Both the position numbers and the translations under genes were made by a program. The notes beneath the pieces were generated by a model. The model was not told the DNA's origin. It saw only the letters and a list, made by a program, of their open reading frames with translations, and did not search any database. Shown here piece by piece: positions 17,615 through 26,925 of a stretch of DNA of 55,671 nt. How positions within the stretch are numbered: position 1 is the stretch's first letter; the number at the start of each line of letters is the position of its first letter. The stretch is taken from NCBI RefSeq assembly GCF_017581925.1, contig NZ_JAGEVG010000024.1, positions 1-55,671 on the forward strand, given 5' to 3'. This stretch comes from Gelidibacter pelagius (GTDB lineage Bacteria > Bacteroidota > Bacteroidia > Flavobacteriales > Flavobacteriaceae).

Positions 17615-18547
17615 TTATTTCACATCCATCAATTCCACATCGAAAACCAAGATGGCATTTGGAGGAATCACACCTCCAGCGCCTTGTGCCCCATAGCCCA
17701 AATCACTTGGAATGACCAAACGCGCCTTGTCACCTACTTGCAACAAGCAAATACCTTCGTCCCATCCGGAAATCACCTGACCCACGCCAACTTGAAAGTC
17801 TAAAGGCTGGTTTCGTTTGTATGAGGAATCAAAAACAGTTCCATCGGCCAATTGGCCTTTGTAATGCACAGAAACCATTTTACCTTTTTCAGCAGCCTTT
17901 CCGCTACCTTTATTAATTATTTTATATCGTAAACCGCTGTCTGTCTGTTCAAAACCAGCAGCCAATTTATCAAGTTCGGCCGCTTTCGTTTTGCGCTCTT
18001 CAGCAATTCGTTTTTCTCTTGATCCTTCAAAAGTTCTAAAAGCTTCAACAGCATTGAAATTCTTGGCTTCTTCGCCCTGTCTGACAATCTCTATTTTTTC
18101 TATCACATCACCTTGTGCAATAGCATCAACCACATCCTGACCTTCAACCACATTTCCAAAAACAGTGTGCTTGTCATCTAACCAAGGGGTAGCAATATGC
18201 GTAATAAAAAACTGGCTTCCGTTTGATCCTGGCCCTGAATTAGCCATAGACAAGACACCTGGAGCATCATGTCTTAAGTCCTGATGAAACTCATCGTCAA
18301 ATTTATAGCCTGGATTTCCAGTTCCTGTGCCTTGCGGACAACCACCTTGGACCATGAAATCAGGAATCACACGATGAAACTTCAAACCATCATAAAATGG
18401 TTTGCCTTGTGGCTTAACAGAATTCTCTAAATTCCCTTCTGCCAACGCCACAAAATTACCAACCGTCCCCGGGGTTCTTTTGTATTCTAAATTCACTAAA
18501 ATATCACCTTTATTGGTGACGAACTTTGCATATAAACCGTCTTGCAT
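17615..18547 (-). CDS. Cyclophilin-FKBP fusion peptidyl-prolyl isomerase
   Basis: A 310-aa protein with two isomerase folds. A cyclophilin domain (about 1-150) has [13 protein letters not shown] and GSQFFIT. A linker helix (about 165-200) precedes a C-terminal FKBP domain (about 205-310) with [18 protein letters not shown] and [14 protein letters not shown]. Active-site words of both families are intact. It has no signal peptide and is likely cytoplasmic. It has its own promoter, TATCTTTG at 18573-18580 on the minus strand. Confidence 0.93.
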   Translation of the reverse strand: MQDGLYAKFVTNKGDILVNLEYKRTPGTVGNFVALAEGNLENSVKPQGKPFYDGLKFHRVIPDFMVQGGCPQGTGTGNPGYKFDDEFHQDLRHDAPGVLSMANSGPGSNGSQFFITHIATPWLDDKHTVFGNVVEGQDVVDAIAQGDVIEKIEIVRQGEEAKNFNAVEAFRTFEGSREKRIAEERKTKAAELDKLAAGFEQTDSGLRYKIINKGSGKAAEKGKMVSVHYKGQLADGTVFDSSYKRNQPLDFQVGVGQVISGWDEGICLLQVGDKARLVIPSDLGYGAQGAGGVIPPNAILVFDVELMDVK

Positions 18548-18971
18548 TATTTTTTGTTTTTATTTGAAGCTGCAAAGATACGAATTGATTTGGAAAATTT
18601 TAGGGATTAGGGAAATGGCATTAGGAAGTTAACTCGCCCAAACCTAAAAAGATTCGTTCGGCCAAGTCGTAAATCGTTAAAGCCAAGAGGGGATACAAAG
18701 TTGAGCAATGACTTTTTTAATGAAAAGATGCTCTTTGGGGCTTTACCCCCAGCCCCTAAAGGGGTGAGGAGGGATCTGGCTTTTGGAATAACAAATAACG
18801 GTTAACTCTATTCAGGGACATTCATCAATCATCAACCCGCCCATACTTTAAAAGGTACGTTCGGGCGAATCGTTAATCAAACTTCACACACCTCTCTCCA
18901 ACTCACTTCTCCGCCACACTATCCACTACCAACTACCCACTACCCACTACAAATTACCCACTACCCACCAA
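18548..18971. repeat. Repeat-rich gap with two REP-like palindromes and a CTACCCA tandem repeat
   Basis: No gene is present. REP-like copies lie at 18631-18679 and 18834-18878 (see the third at 20531-20577). At 18745-18766 CCCCCAGCCCCTAAAGGGG is a GC-rich hairpin segment. At about 18925-18971 a 7-base tandem repeat of CTACCCA type runs up to, and supplies, the stop codon of the next gene. Confidence 0.65.
18573..18580 (-). promoter_or_regulatory. -7 box of the cyclophilin-FKBP gene
   Basis: On the minus strand TATCTTTG is a perfect TANNTTTG match, 25 bases before the ATG. A -33 TTG is not obvious. Confidence 0.55.
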
Positions 18972-20363
18972 CTACTGCCCTCTATAATAAACCACCGTAC
19001 TTAAGGTCTTCACCATGATATTCAGATCGAGAAATATGCTTCTATGCTTAATATAGAATAAGTCATATTGCAATTTAACGAGACTCTCATCAACCGAAGC
19101 GCCATACCGTGTTTTCACTTGCGCCCAACCTGTCAGTCCAGGCTTCACGATGTGTCGGGTTTCATAGAAAGGAATGGTCCGGGCGAGTTCATCAACAAAA
19201 AATTGCCGTTCAGGTCGCGGACCGATCACACTCATCTCGCCTTTGAGGATATTATAAAACTGGGGGATTTCGTCTATTCTACTGCGTCGCAGAAACTTTC
19301 CAAATTTAGTGATCCGCACATCATTGACTTTCGCCCATTCGGCACCATTGGTTTCGGCATTGACGATCATGCTTCTCAGCTTGACAATCTTAAAAATCTT
19401 TCCGTTTTTACCCACCCGTTCCTGTTTGTAAAACAAAGGGCCTTTGTTGCCAAAAAGATTTCCTATCAAGATAAATGGTAGAATGAAAATCCCAACAAGC
19501 AATCCAATCATCGAAAAGAGGATATCAAATATGCGATGAAAAAACAGGTATAAGGTGTTTTGGTTACTGCGGCTAAAAGGGAAATATTTATAAAAATCCT
19601 TTCCAACAAATTGAATCGGCACCCGATGCGTGATCTCTTCATACACCTGGGTATATTCCCTGATGGTAAAGCCGCGCTCCAAGAGCTGCATGAGATCACT
19701 ATAGATGTCCGCAGTGATGGTCTCCGTATTAAAGCTGGCCACCACTACTTCTGAAATCTGCTCGTCAATAATCATCTGCATCAAGTCATTGGGCTGAAAT
19801 TCAGGAATCCCCTTAAACTTTATCGGATGCTCCTTTGGTAGTTCGCAATTGATAAACCCGACAATCTTATAATGCGGATCAGATTGGCTTAGGGCATTGA
19901 CAAAAGCTTCTACATAAGTGACCTCACCAACCAACAGTACCTTTTTATAAAATCGGGGGGACGCAATCAAACTGACATAGGCCACCCGCCAAAAAAAGAT
20001 ACAAAAGATGATGGTCAGATAAAAATAGACAATTTGAAGGCGTTTCTCAGGTAAAAAAGGGGTCAATACCGGGGTCAAAAAATAGAAGAGCACACTTGTA
20101 GAAACCATGAGTACAATGATCCTAAACGTCACATCAAGTTGACTCGATTTCTGTAAATCGTAAATTTCAAAAACCGTCCCAAAGACGGCTAAGTACAACA
20201 AGAGAAGAAAAATGGCCACACTGTTGTCCCAGCAAATCTCAAGATAGGTATAATCAAAAAAGAAACTCAGCAAGTATAACCCAAGCACCACCATCACCAA
20301 ATCCATTCCTCGGAGCAAGAGTTTACGCTCTGAAACTTGAAAATGAATTCTCTTTTTTGGCAT
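18972..20363 (-). CDS. Polyprenyl-phosphate sugar phosphotransferase (WcaJ/WbaP family)
   Basis: A 463-aa membrane enzyme that transfers a sugar-1-phosphate to undecaprenyl phosphate, the first step of O-antigen or capsule assembly. There are four to five N-terminal membrane helices (about 15-130), a CoA-binding-like Rossmann domain (about 140-250), a re-entrant hydrophobic helix (about 280-300), and the catalytic C-terminal domain. The latter has KLRSMIVNAE, RRSRIDEIPQFYNILKGEMS and VIGPRPER, then PGLTGWAQV. It is probably expressed from its own promoter (20384-20413) and lies apart from the main glycan locus. The donor sugar is not determinable. Confidence 0.92.
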   Translation of the reverse strand: MPKKRIHFQVSERKLLLRGMDLVMVVLGLYLLSFFFDYTYLEICWDNSVAIFLLLLYLAVFGTVFEIYDLQKSSQLDVTFRIIVLMVSTSVLFYFLTPVLTPFLPEKRLQIVYFYLTIIFCIFFWRVAYVSLIASPRFYKKVLLVGEVTYVEAFVNALSQSDPHYKIVGFINCELPKEHPIKFKGIPEFQPNDLMQMIIDEQISEVVVASFNTETITADIYSDLMQLLERGFTIREYTQVYEEITHRVPIQFVGKDFYKYFPFSRSNQNTLYLFFHRIFDILFSMIGLLVGIFILPFILIGNLFGNKGPLFYKQERVGKNGKIFKIVKLRSMIVNAETNGAEWAKVNDVRITKFGKFLRRSRIDEIPQFYNILKGEMSVIGPRPERQFFVDELARTIPFYETRHIVKPGLTGWAQVKTRYGASVDESLVKLQYDLFYIKHRSIFLDLNIMVKTLSTVVYYRGQ

Positions 20364-20383
20364 TTGTTAAAATAATCTTAAAG

Positions 20384-20413
20384 CGAAGATAGTAAGTCTT
20401 CACAATTCTACAA
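20384..20413 (-). promoter_or_regulatory. Promoter of the polyprenyl-phosphate sugar transferase
   Basis: On the minus strand TTG (20413-20411), 19 bases, then TATCTTCG (20391-20384) fits TTG-N17-19-TANNTTTG with one change. It ends about 20 bases before the start codon. Confidence 0.5.
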
Positions 20414-20530
20414 GTATTCATCGGATTTTATCATTAAATGTCAGCAGATTAAATGTTTCAGTCTTCAGTCCTCAGTCTTCAATCAAAATTCTCCGATCAT
20501 TAATCGTTAATTATTATCCAAAAAAATCGT

Positions 20531-20577
20531 TAACCCGCCCATACCTACAAAGGTCCGTTCGGGCGGGTCGTAAATCA
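20531..20577. repeat. REP-like palindrome, copy 3
   Basis: ACCCGCCC (20533-20540) and GGGCGGGT (20561-20568) form a perfect 8-bp inverted repeat, then CGTAAATC. The arms enclose ATACCTACAAAGGTCCGTTC. Copies 1 and 2 keep the order CGCCCA, AAA, CGTTCGG, TCGT.AATC. Confidence 0.65.
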
Positions 20578-21174
20578 TCAACAGTCCTCAGTCTGTCAAT
20601 GCCAAAATAACATTGAATAATTTTCACGTTAATAGTCAGTATTAATTATAAAATCCAAGGTCTTTTGAGGGCCTTTGTGCAACCTGTGTCTGCTTTGTGA
20701 AACTCTGTGCCTCCTTTGTGGAACTCTGTGTAACAACTCAAAAAATTGAAGTTTACTTTTTTAGACACTGATTACACGAATTTTCACGGATTCAATAATT
20801 TCACCAATTTCATCTTATATCAGCAAAATCTCTCTGAATTACCTGTGTCAGGACTATTATGTCCCGCAGATTTACTTCGCCAGTTCGCTATCGCTCGGGT
20901 TGCAGATGCTCGCAGAACACTAATCCATTAATCCTTCCTTAAAACAGTCTATAACATTTCCTTACTTACTACACCAACTAATCCCAAATCCCTAAAACCT
21001 CTTTCCTTTGTGCGTCATAGTTTTATGGCAAGAAACTCGCATCTATAAAAACGATAAGGAAGTCAGTTAAACCCTTCATTTTCAATTTCCCGCCTTCGCT
21101 TTACTACGGACGGGCAGGCAATTTCAATTTAACTTCAGCAAACCAATGACTTAGACATCTCCTCAATCTTCAAA

Positions 21175-21234
21175 GCCCAAACTCTGAACTCATAACTCAT
21201 AACTCATAACTCTGAACTCTGAACTCATAACTCA
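21175..21234. repeat. Tandem repeat covering the 3' end of a glycosyltransferase gene
   Basis: Short units of AACTCATAACTC and AACTCTGAACTC type are repeated. Read on the minus strand the unit is GAGTTATGAGTTCAGA. The last codons and TGA stop of the adjoining glycosyltransferase (GAG TTA TGA) lie inside this array. Confidence 0.65.
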
Positions 21235-22250
21235 TCCCTCCCCAACAACACCTCCTCCCAAAGTCCTCTCACTTTCCCCCAATCAAAATCTTCCACCTTC
21301 TTCCTCGCCCTAACAACCCTCGCCTCCGTCCGATCAACATCTTCAAAAGCCGAACAAATCGCATCCGCCATCGCCACTTTATCACTAGGAGCCACCAAAA
21401 GCCCATCCTCGCCATCGTCAATCAAATACGGCATCCCACCCACATTGGTTGACACGACAGGAAGTCCCAAAGCCATAGCTTCAATGACGCTTACCGGCAT
21501 ATTGTCAAAATTGGTGGTATTGATAAACACATTATAATCTTTTGAAAGTTCAATCCATTCAGCTTTCGTGAGTTTCCCAGTAAAAGTAACGCACACATTC
21601 AGCCGTTCCGCCAAGGCCTTCACCTCGGCCAAACTCCCATCCGAATCGGGTCCTACCATACATAAAGTTGCATCATAACCACGTTGCCTAAGTGCATGCA
21701 ACACCTTGACCGCCAAAGTCGGATTATAAATTTCAGAAAACGAACGCACCCACAAAAGTCGGGGTGCATCATAGGTTTTTTTGTGCTGCGGGTAATTTTC
21801 AAGGCTAATGGTATTGGGAATATACACCACATTCTCATAGCCAAACGCTTCAAAGCTTTCTTTTAAATATAAAGACGGAGACACATTCGCATAAGCATTC
21901 TTAAAAAGTTTCTTGGAGCGTTTCGGAGATTTTTTTAAACGGTTAGGCAAATTGCCGCCATGCAGAATGGGCAAATAGGGCAATTTTAATAGTCGGCACA
22001 ATTGACTGACCAGCAACGCGAAATAAAAGTTCTGGGTACTGTACGTATCAATCAGCACGAGGTCTGTTTTTTTACGAGAGATAAATGTGGTCCATAGCAT
22101 ATCCCAAAGTCTCAGTACTTTATTGGTTTTATTGGAGGTATAATGTACTTCATAACCGCCTTGCTCTAGCAAAGGTCCCAAAACAGCACTGTAACTAAGG
22201 TTAGTCTGTGAGTTCTGGAGATGGTTTCCGACGTAGACTAGGTTTTTCAT
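21225..22250 (-). CDS. GT4-family glycosyltransferase
   Basis: A 341-aa GT-B fold glycosyltransferase of the GT4 type. The C-terminal donor-binding half contains DNMPVSVIEAMALGLPVVST and GGMPYLIDDGEDGLLV. The N-terminal acceptor half begins MKNLVYVGNHLQ. It overlaps the upstream O-antigen ligase-like gene by 50 bases, showing close coupling. It adds one sugar of the surface polysaccharide; the donor is unknown. Its stop codon lies in a tandem repeat. Confidence 0.9.
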   Translation of the reverse strand: MKNLVYVGNHLQNSQTNLSYSAVLGPLLEQGGYEVHYTSNKTNKVLRLWDMLWTTFISRKKTDLVLIDTYSTQNFYFALLVSQLCRLLKLPYLPILHGGNLPNRLKKSPKRSKKLFKNAYANVSPSLYLKESFEAFGYENVVYIPNTISLENYPQHKKTYDAPRLLWVRSFSEIYNPTLAVKVLHALRQRGYDATLCMVGPDSDGSLAEVKALAERLNVCVTFTGKLTKAEWIELSKDYNVFINTTNFDNMPVSVIEAMALGLPVVSTNVGGMPYLIDDGEDGLLVAPSDKVAMADAICSAFEDVDRTEARVVRARKKVEDFDWGKVRGLWEEVLLGRDEL

Positions 22251-23565
22251 TTCTAACGTTTAGTAAAGCGAGGCCATATATAAAGGCTGGTGCCGCAACT
22301 CTCATAGAAGAGTGATTAATAGTAGCAAACCAAAATGCTAAAAAAGCATAAAAATAATAATTTTGTCTATTGTTAGCGCGCATATTCAATGGTTTAAATA
22401 AGAGAATAACCAAGATAATCACACCAAAAATACCATGTTCTGCCAAGGTGCGGCTTATCTCATTGTGAGAAGTTAATCCTTGCTGAGCTTCTTCAATACG
22501 TTGGTCTTTAGCACGACTGGAGCCTATTCCTAAAAAGGGACTTGCAACAAAGCCTTCTAATTCATTGATAAACAACTCTGTCCTACCGGTAGTAATATCT
22601 TCCTTTTCAATACCCGCAGCGTTTTGATTGGCATAGCGTTTTTCAGCTAGACCTCCAGATTGATTCGAGCTTATTACCCATGCCAAGGCTAATGCTCCAA
22701 TAAACAAAATAAACGCACTTAACACTTGATTTCGGACCTTCGGTTTTGCTTGCTGGTAATACATCACTAGAAAAATGGCAATACATAAAAGTCCGGTAAT
22801 CACACCGCCTCTACTAAACGTAAGAATGGCACGGTACGATATTATAATTAAAAGCACCATATTTAACAGCCTAAAACTAAATGTCGGTGAATTCAAAAAT
22901 ATCCGAACAGCTAAGATAAACATGCCTAACCCTAACGCACTTGCTACTTGATTGGCTCCAAAGCCACCAGCGGCTGCACTATTAGAAGCTGTACTAGTCA
23001 AAACATCTCGTAAATCAGGTGCATAAAAATAAACATATGCAGTATGTGCAAGAATCGGGAGTAACATATATAATAAAACTTCCGACATCTGCTTAAACGA
23101 TATAGGCTTATTATAACAAAATAAAGCTGTCAATCCCAAACAGACAGGACCACTCAGAACAAAAGCAATATTCGTCCTGAAATTGGCGTCAAAACTCAAA
23201 GTGGTGGAAGCCACAAAAATTGAAGGAATCAATAACATGAGATAGATGAAGTAAGGATAGCCTTTACCAGATAAGCCCCTATAAAATATACCCATCATTA
23301 CAAAAAGGATGACCATATACTTCCCGGCTTCGTAGGAGATACCACCCTTTGTGGCTCTAAACAGTACTTCAGCCCCCACAAAGTAAGCACAAGCTTTTAG
23401 AACTTCATAGGTTTTCTCCTTCTCTGCAACTGTGATGATGCGGAATAAAAAATAAAATGTAGCTGCAAAAAAATAGAGCTTAGCAATATTCTCAATAAGA
23501 AAAATTAAAATCCCCAAAGCAACATGAAAACCAACAAGAGTGATATAGGTAATATTAGTCTTCAA
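22201..23565 (-). CDS. O-antigen ligase/polymerase-like membrane protein
   Basis: A 454-aa protein with about 11-12 hydrophobic segments and the Wzy_C/O-antigen ligase segment near residues 320-400. That segment includes GRTELFINELEGFVASPFLG and GLTSHNEISRTLAEHGIFG, the large periplasmic loop with the catalytic-type His. It either joins O-antigen to lipid A core (WaaL) or polymerises repeats (Wzy). The ABC exporter in the same locus favours ligase. The start is a TTG (23565); no ATG is available. A 50-base overlap with the next gene is unusual. Confidence 0.85.
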   Translation of the reverse strand: MKTNITYITLVGFHVALGILIFLIENIAKLYFFAATFYFLFRIITVAEKEKTYEVLKACAYFVGAEVLFRATKGGISYEAGKYMVILFVMMGIFYRGLSGKGYPYFIYLMLLIPSIFVASTTLSFDANFRTNIAFVLSGPVCLGLTALFCYNKPISFKQMSEVLLYMLLPILAHTAYVYFYAPDLRDVLTSTASNSAAAGGFGANQVASALGLGMFILAVRIFLNSPTFSFRLLNMVLLIIISYRAILTFSRGGVITGLLCIAIFLVMYYQQAKPKVRNQVLSAFILFIGALALAWVISSNQSGGLAEKRYANQNAAGIEKEDITTGRTELFINELEGFVASPFLGIGSSRAKDQRIEEAQQGLTSHNEISRTLAEHGIFGVIILVILLFKPLNMRANNRQNYYFYAFLAFWFATINHSSMRVAAPAFIYGLALLNVRNEKPSLRRKPSPELTD

Positions 23566-23650
23566 ATTAGAACTGGTTGGAGTTTAAAATTATATGTCTG
23601 TAAGATATTATATAATTGCTAATATCATGTGCCTGAGAAAATAAAAACGA

Positions 23651-24457
23651 TTAGGAAAATATTTTTTTATAATCGTCCATTGGAAATTCATAGTGATAGC
23701 TCTTTCCGATTACATAAACCGCAAAATGAATTAAAAAAACAGGAACTCGAGGTCTTGCCCACCTTAGATAGGTGTCATAGACTTTATTCCGATAATCACA
23801 AATTAAAAAAGGAGTGACATCCGTATTTAAATAGTTTTTAATCACTTGGCCTTCTTCAATTACTCGACCTTCAATGAAAGAGCGATACCTTACGGTTTCA
23901 CCTGTTCGGGACAATTGGTATAATTCAAGAACCGATAAGGGCACCCCCTGTTCATCATAGAACAACAAACCTAAACTAGCATCAATCAACACCCATTTTT
24001 GCAATTCATTTATATACACTTCATTAAACGAATGCCCTCCGTTTTCGCGACTAAACGGTGCACTCGTAGTACCCCATTCTCTGACTTGAATATCGTTGAT
24101 CACACAAAAATTATTAAAGATCTGAGCCATATCACTACACACCCCCCCTTTCCCATAGACCATAATTTCAAGGGCCTTGTCAGAAGGCTCACTCAAACCA
24201 GGTCCTACTCTAGTATGCTCATAGAGCCAAGATACCATTTGTTTAACAACTTCCAAATCTGTATCAGGTTTTGTTTGCTCGAAAATAAGTTCATTAACCT
24301 TATAAAAATTACGAGGCATCTCTTCCTTCTTGTTCAAAACATTATAAGAAATGGACTCAATAGCGGCGGCACTCGAGTTCCTAGACAATAACCGAAATCG
24401 GGTCATGTACAAAAAAGGGTGTCGCTTTAAAGTCCAGTGTATTTTTTTAAGAATCAT
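23651..24457 (-). CDS. Transglutaminase-like cysteine protease-fold protein
   Basis: A 268-aa protein with an intact transglutaminase-like triad: C107 in GKGGVCSDM, H142 in GGHSFNEVY and D159 in WVLIDAS. It has no signal peptide or membrane helix that would clearly export it. Such domains act as proteases, amidases or acyl transferases. Its place between a glycan ligase and a GT4 gene suggests a role in glycan decoration or in a peptide/amide link, by inference only. The start is the ATG at 24457; a TTG lies one codon upstream. Confidence 0.82.
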   Translation of the reverse strand: MILKKIHWTLKRHPFLYMTRFRLLSRNSSAAAIESISYNVLNKKEEMPRNFYKVNELIFEQTKPDTDLEVVKQMVSWLYEHTRVGPGLSEPSDKALEIMVYGKGGVCSDMAQIFNNFCVINDIQVREWGTTSAPFSRENGGHSFNEVYINELQKWVLIDASLGLLFYDEQGVPLSVLELYQLSRTGETVRYRSFIEGRVIEEGQVIKNYLNTDVTPFLICDYRNKVYDTYLRWARPRVPVFLIHFAVYVIGKSYHYEFPMDDYKKIFS

Positions 24458-24520
24458 CAACTAAATGACAAAGAGTTAGTTCGGGTTAAAAATATCATTT
24501 TTATTTTAAAATATGAGGCA

Positions 24521-25645
24521 TTATAAAACATCTTTTAATAGGCGCTGATTGTAATGGGCATAACTAAAGGCATCTATAAATCCATGGGAGGTCGATGCCA
24601 TCTGTTTATAAGCAGACGCCTCCATGCCCAATAAGGCCATGAGACAGACCTGCAATGAAGAAACATTCAATTCTTCCATTAAAAATCCATTTTCAAGGTG
24701 ACTTATATAATGGCTGATAGAAGACACGTTCGAAACAATAGGGACGCATCCAAAATTCATGGCTTCGGCAATCACTTTAGGAAAGCCTTCAGAGGCGGAT
24801 GGCAATAAAATAGCTTGAGATTTTCTGTAAATCTGATGCACCTCAGTTCTGGATAGATACCCATAAAACAAAATAGGCAAAGCTGAATCGTCCACTCGTT
24901 TTTGATAGGCTGCCATCTGCTGTCCTGCTCCAACCAAATGAATTATTCCTATCTTATGAAGTGACTCGGCATCTAAATTTGCTAGAGCCTCAATAATCAA
25001 ATCCACACCTTTGGCAGCTTCCAAACGCCCCACAAAACAAAGTTCCAAAGGAAATTGAAGCGTTTTGGTGGCAATAACTACTTGTCCTGCTTGAATTTCT
25101 TCGTCGGTCAGACAGGGATTTTCAAAACTCAAACATTGCTTGGGTTGATCCTCCCAAAACCCATTAATGGTTACTGGTCGGGATTGTCTTTCTAAAAGCC
25201 ATTTCTGAAACCAATACGCTAAAGGTGCGTCGGATGGTTTCCAATTCCCCGCATATTTAAACCAGCCTTTTTGCGAGTTAAACATTACCAAATAAGGAAT
25301 CACAAAAACACCTATCCCTGTAGGGGCTCTAAATTGAAAATAATCGGATGCTTTTAATGCCTTTCGAATGGTCCCCAATATTTTAGGCGCTTGAAACACG
25401 ATAGCCATTTTGGCGCTCAAAGTTTCACCACCAACTGCTGGCAAAGCCACGAACCTAATTTTATCGGAAACATACGGCAAGGCACTTGGTGGTGCTACAG
25501 TATGATGCAGCATGGCCACGTGGGTAATGTTATCGAAAATCGCCAAAAGCTCATTGATTTCAGTCACCGTAGAACCTAAGCCCACAAGACTTCCGTCAGG
25601 CAAGATATAATGTTCAGTATGTGAAATAATGGTTAAACTTCTCAT
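24521..25645 (-). CDS. GT4-family glycosyltransferase
   Basis: About 374 aa, GT-B fold. The C-terminal donor site includes LCFVGRLEAAKGVDLIIEAL and SEGFPKVIAEAMNFGCVPIV. The start at ATG 25645 overlaps the preceding gene as ATGA; an in-frame start 13 codons upstream would create a longer overlap. N-terminal region MRSLTIISHTEHYILPDG. It adds a sugar to the surface polysaccharide; specificity unknown. Confidence 0.9.
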   Translation of the reverse strand: MRSLTIISHTEHYILPDGSLVGLGSTVTEINELLAIFDNITHVAMLHHTVAPPSALPYVSDKIRFVALPAVGGETLSAKMAIVFQAPKILGTIRKALKASDYFQFRAPTGIGVFVIPYLVMFNSQKGWFKYAGNWKPSDAPLAYWFQKWLLERQSRPVTINGFWEDQPKQCLSFENPCLTDEEIQAGQVVIATKTLQFPLELCFVGRLEAAKGVDLIIEALANLDAESLHKIGIIHLVGAGQQMAAYQKRVDDSALPILFYGYLSRTEVHQIYRKSQAILLPSASEGFPKVIAEAMNFGCVPIVSNVSSISHYISHLENGFLMEELNVSSLQVCLMALLGMEASAYKQMASTSHGFIDAFSYAHYNQRLLKDVL

Positions 25646-26736
25646 GACAAATGCAATAGGTACTGTTTTATAATCTGATTCCAATCGTGCTCCTCAGCCC
25701 AAGCTTTTGCTTGGGATTTGAATTTTTGTGGATCGTTCAATAAGCTGTTAAGAATAGAACTAAAAGCAACCACATCCTGTGAATCCACTAAAAACCCTGA
25801 AATTTCATCTGCAATGGCATCCTCTATCCCATAGCCTTTGGAACCAATACTCGGAATCCCCAAAGCGTTGGCTTCCAAAATTGCTATCCCAAAGCCTTCC
25901 ACATCGCCTGTATTACTCTCAGTACTCAACATCACAAACACATCTGTTGCTAAAAGCGATGTTTTCAAAGTTATATCATCCACAGCCCCATGGAAACTCA
26001 CTTGATCTTCCACTCCCAAGGCTTTTGCTTGACTTAAAAACGCTTCAGCTTCGGTAGGAATCCCGATACAGTGATAATGAATTTTTGGATATATATTTTT
26101 CAATTCAGGTAATAATTTAATGACCTGCAACTGGCCTTTTCGAGAACTCACCCTGCCAACCGTAGTTAAAACAGGAAATCCTTTTAAACGCCCTTTTGAT
26201 ATGTTGTCGGCCTGCCATTGGCTTAAGTCGATGCCATTAGGAATGACCGCAACCTTACGGTTTAAATGAGCTACCAACTGCTTGGTATATAGAGATACGG
26301 CGACTATAACATCAAAGCGTTTAAGCGACAAATCAATCGCTTTTTTCAAAATAGTCGATCTAAAATTCACCTCCGTACCATGAATCACCGCCATTTTGTG
26401 ACGCTTAAAAAAAAGCGAACAGAACGCCACATTCCAAAGCGAGAATTTCCCTGTGGCAATCACATCATCGGTTTGCTTGAACGCTTGAAAGGTTTTAAAA
26501 ATCCGATCAAAATACATGAAAATTCTAAACCGTTTCAAAGAGATCCGATTCACAACAAAAGGCAAGGCCGCATCAAAAGTTTGTTCTACACTATTATCAA
26601 CATCACGCTGATCCGCAATTACCGAAACGCTATAATCATTTTTAGATAAATACCAAGCCAAATAATACGCATGGTTCCCTATGCCGCCAGGTTGTGGTGG
26701 AAATTCAGAGGTGACGATGAGTATGTTCTTTTTCAC
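25642..26736 (-). CDS. GT4-family glycosyltransferase
   Basis: A 364-aa GT-B enzyme. The N-terminus KKNILIVTSEFPPQPGGIG is the classic GT4 glycine-rich acceptor loop. The C-terminal half has TVGRVSSRKGQLQVIKLLPE and FGIAILEANALGIPSIGS. The start codon is GTG at 26736, directly against a run of four CTGTTGT heptamers, so no normal ribosome-binding site is visible. Four-base overlap with the next gene. Confidence 0.9.
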   Translation of the reverse strand: MKKNILIVTSEFPPQPGGIGNHAYYLAWYLSKNDYSVSVIADQRDVDNSVEQTFDAALPFVVNRISLKRFRIFMYFDRIFKTFQAFKQTDDVIATGKFSLWNVAFCSLFFKRHKMAVIHGTEVNFRSTILKKAIDLSLKRFDVIVAVSLYTKQLVAHLNRKVAVIPNGIDLSQWQADNISKGRLKGFPVLTTVGRVSSRKGQLQVIKLLPELKNIYPKIHYHCIGIPTEAEAFLSQAKALGVEDQVSFHGAVDDITLKTSLLATDVFVMLSTESNTGDVEGFGIAILEANALGIPSIGSKGYGIEDAIADEISGFLVDSQDVVAFSSILNSLLNDPQKFKSQAKAWAEEHDWNQIIKQYLLHLS

Positions 26737-26765
26737 TGTTGTCTGTTGTCTGTTGTCTGTTGTCG
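26736..26765. repeat. Heptamer tandem repeat at a start codon
   Basis: Four consecutive copies of CTGTTGT. On the minus strand (GACAACA units) the array ends at the GTG start codon of the GT4 gene. Further right TCATTCATCATTCGTTATTC words make a second simple repeat (about 26788-26828). Confidence 0.75.
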
Positions 26766-26849
26766 TTTAATAAGCTACTTTTTTTACTTCAGTATTCGTC
26801 ATTCATCATTCGTTATTCATTATTCATTTTCAAACAAACACAATAAGCT

Positions 26850-26901
26850 CCTTCCCTTTTTTCAAGGGAAGGTGGCTTTAAGCTCAGAAAAGAGCTTAAA
26901 G
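26850..26901. repeat. Double-hairpin dispersed element
   Basis: CCTTCCCTT (26850-26858) pairs with AAGGGAAGG (26864-26872), and CTTTAAGCTC pairs with GAGCTTAAAG (about 26876-26901). Both stems are perfect and adjacent. It may stop transcription between the two glycosyltransferase genes, but no long T run follows. Confidence 0.55.
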
Positions 26902-26925
26902 ACGGAAGGGTTATTCCTCCCTAAT

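Larger units (their letters stand above)
20364..21224. repeat. 861-base repeat island without genes
   Basis: This long gap is filled with short repeats. They include CAGTCCTCAGTCTTC words (20461-20483, 20581-20600), the third REP-like palindrome (20531-20577) and CTTTGTG/AACTCTGTG repeats (20670-20735). A GC-rich segment at 20869-20918 carries GCTCGGGTTGCAGATGC, and CCCGCC...GGCGGG-like pairing occurs near 21090-21120. A tandem array of AACTCATAACTC type runs from 21175 to 21234. No credible reading frame was found. Confidence 0.6.

Noticed and set aside
20746-20931. 61-codon plus-strand frame in the repeat island
   Set aside because: It is made of dispersed repeat words with no protein signature and no promoter.
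22201-22250. The 50-base overlap of two genes as a frameshift
   Set aside because: Both proteins have complete typical ends; an overlap is enough to explain it.
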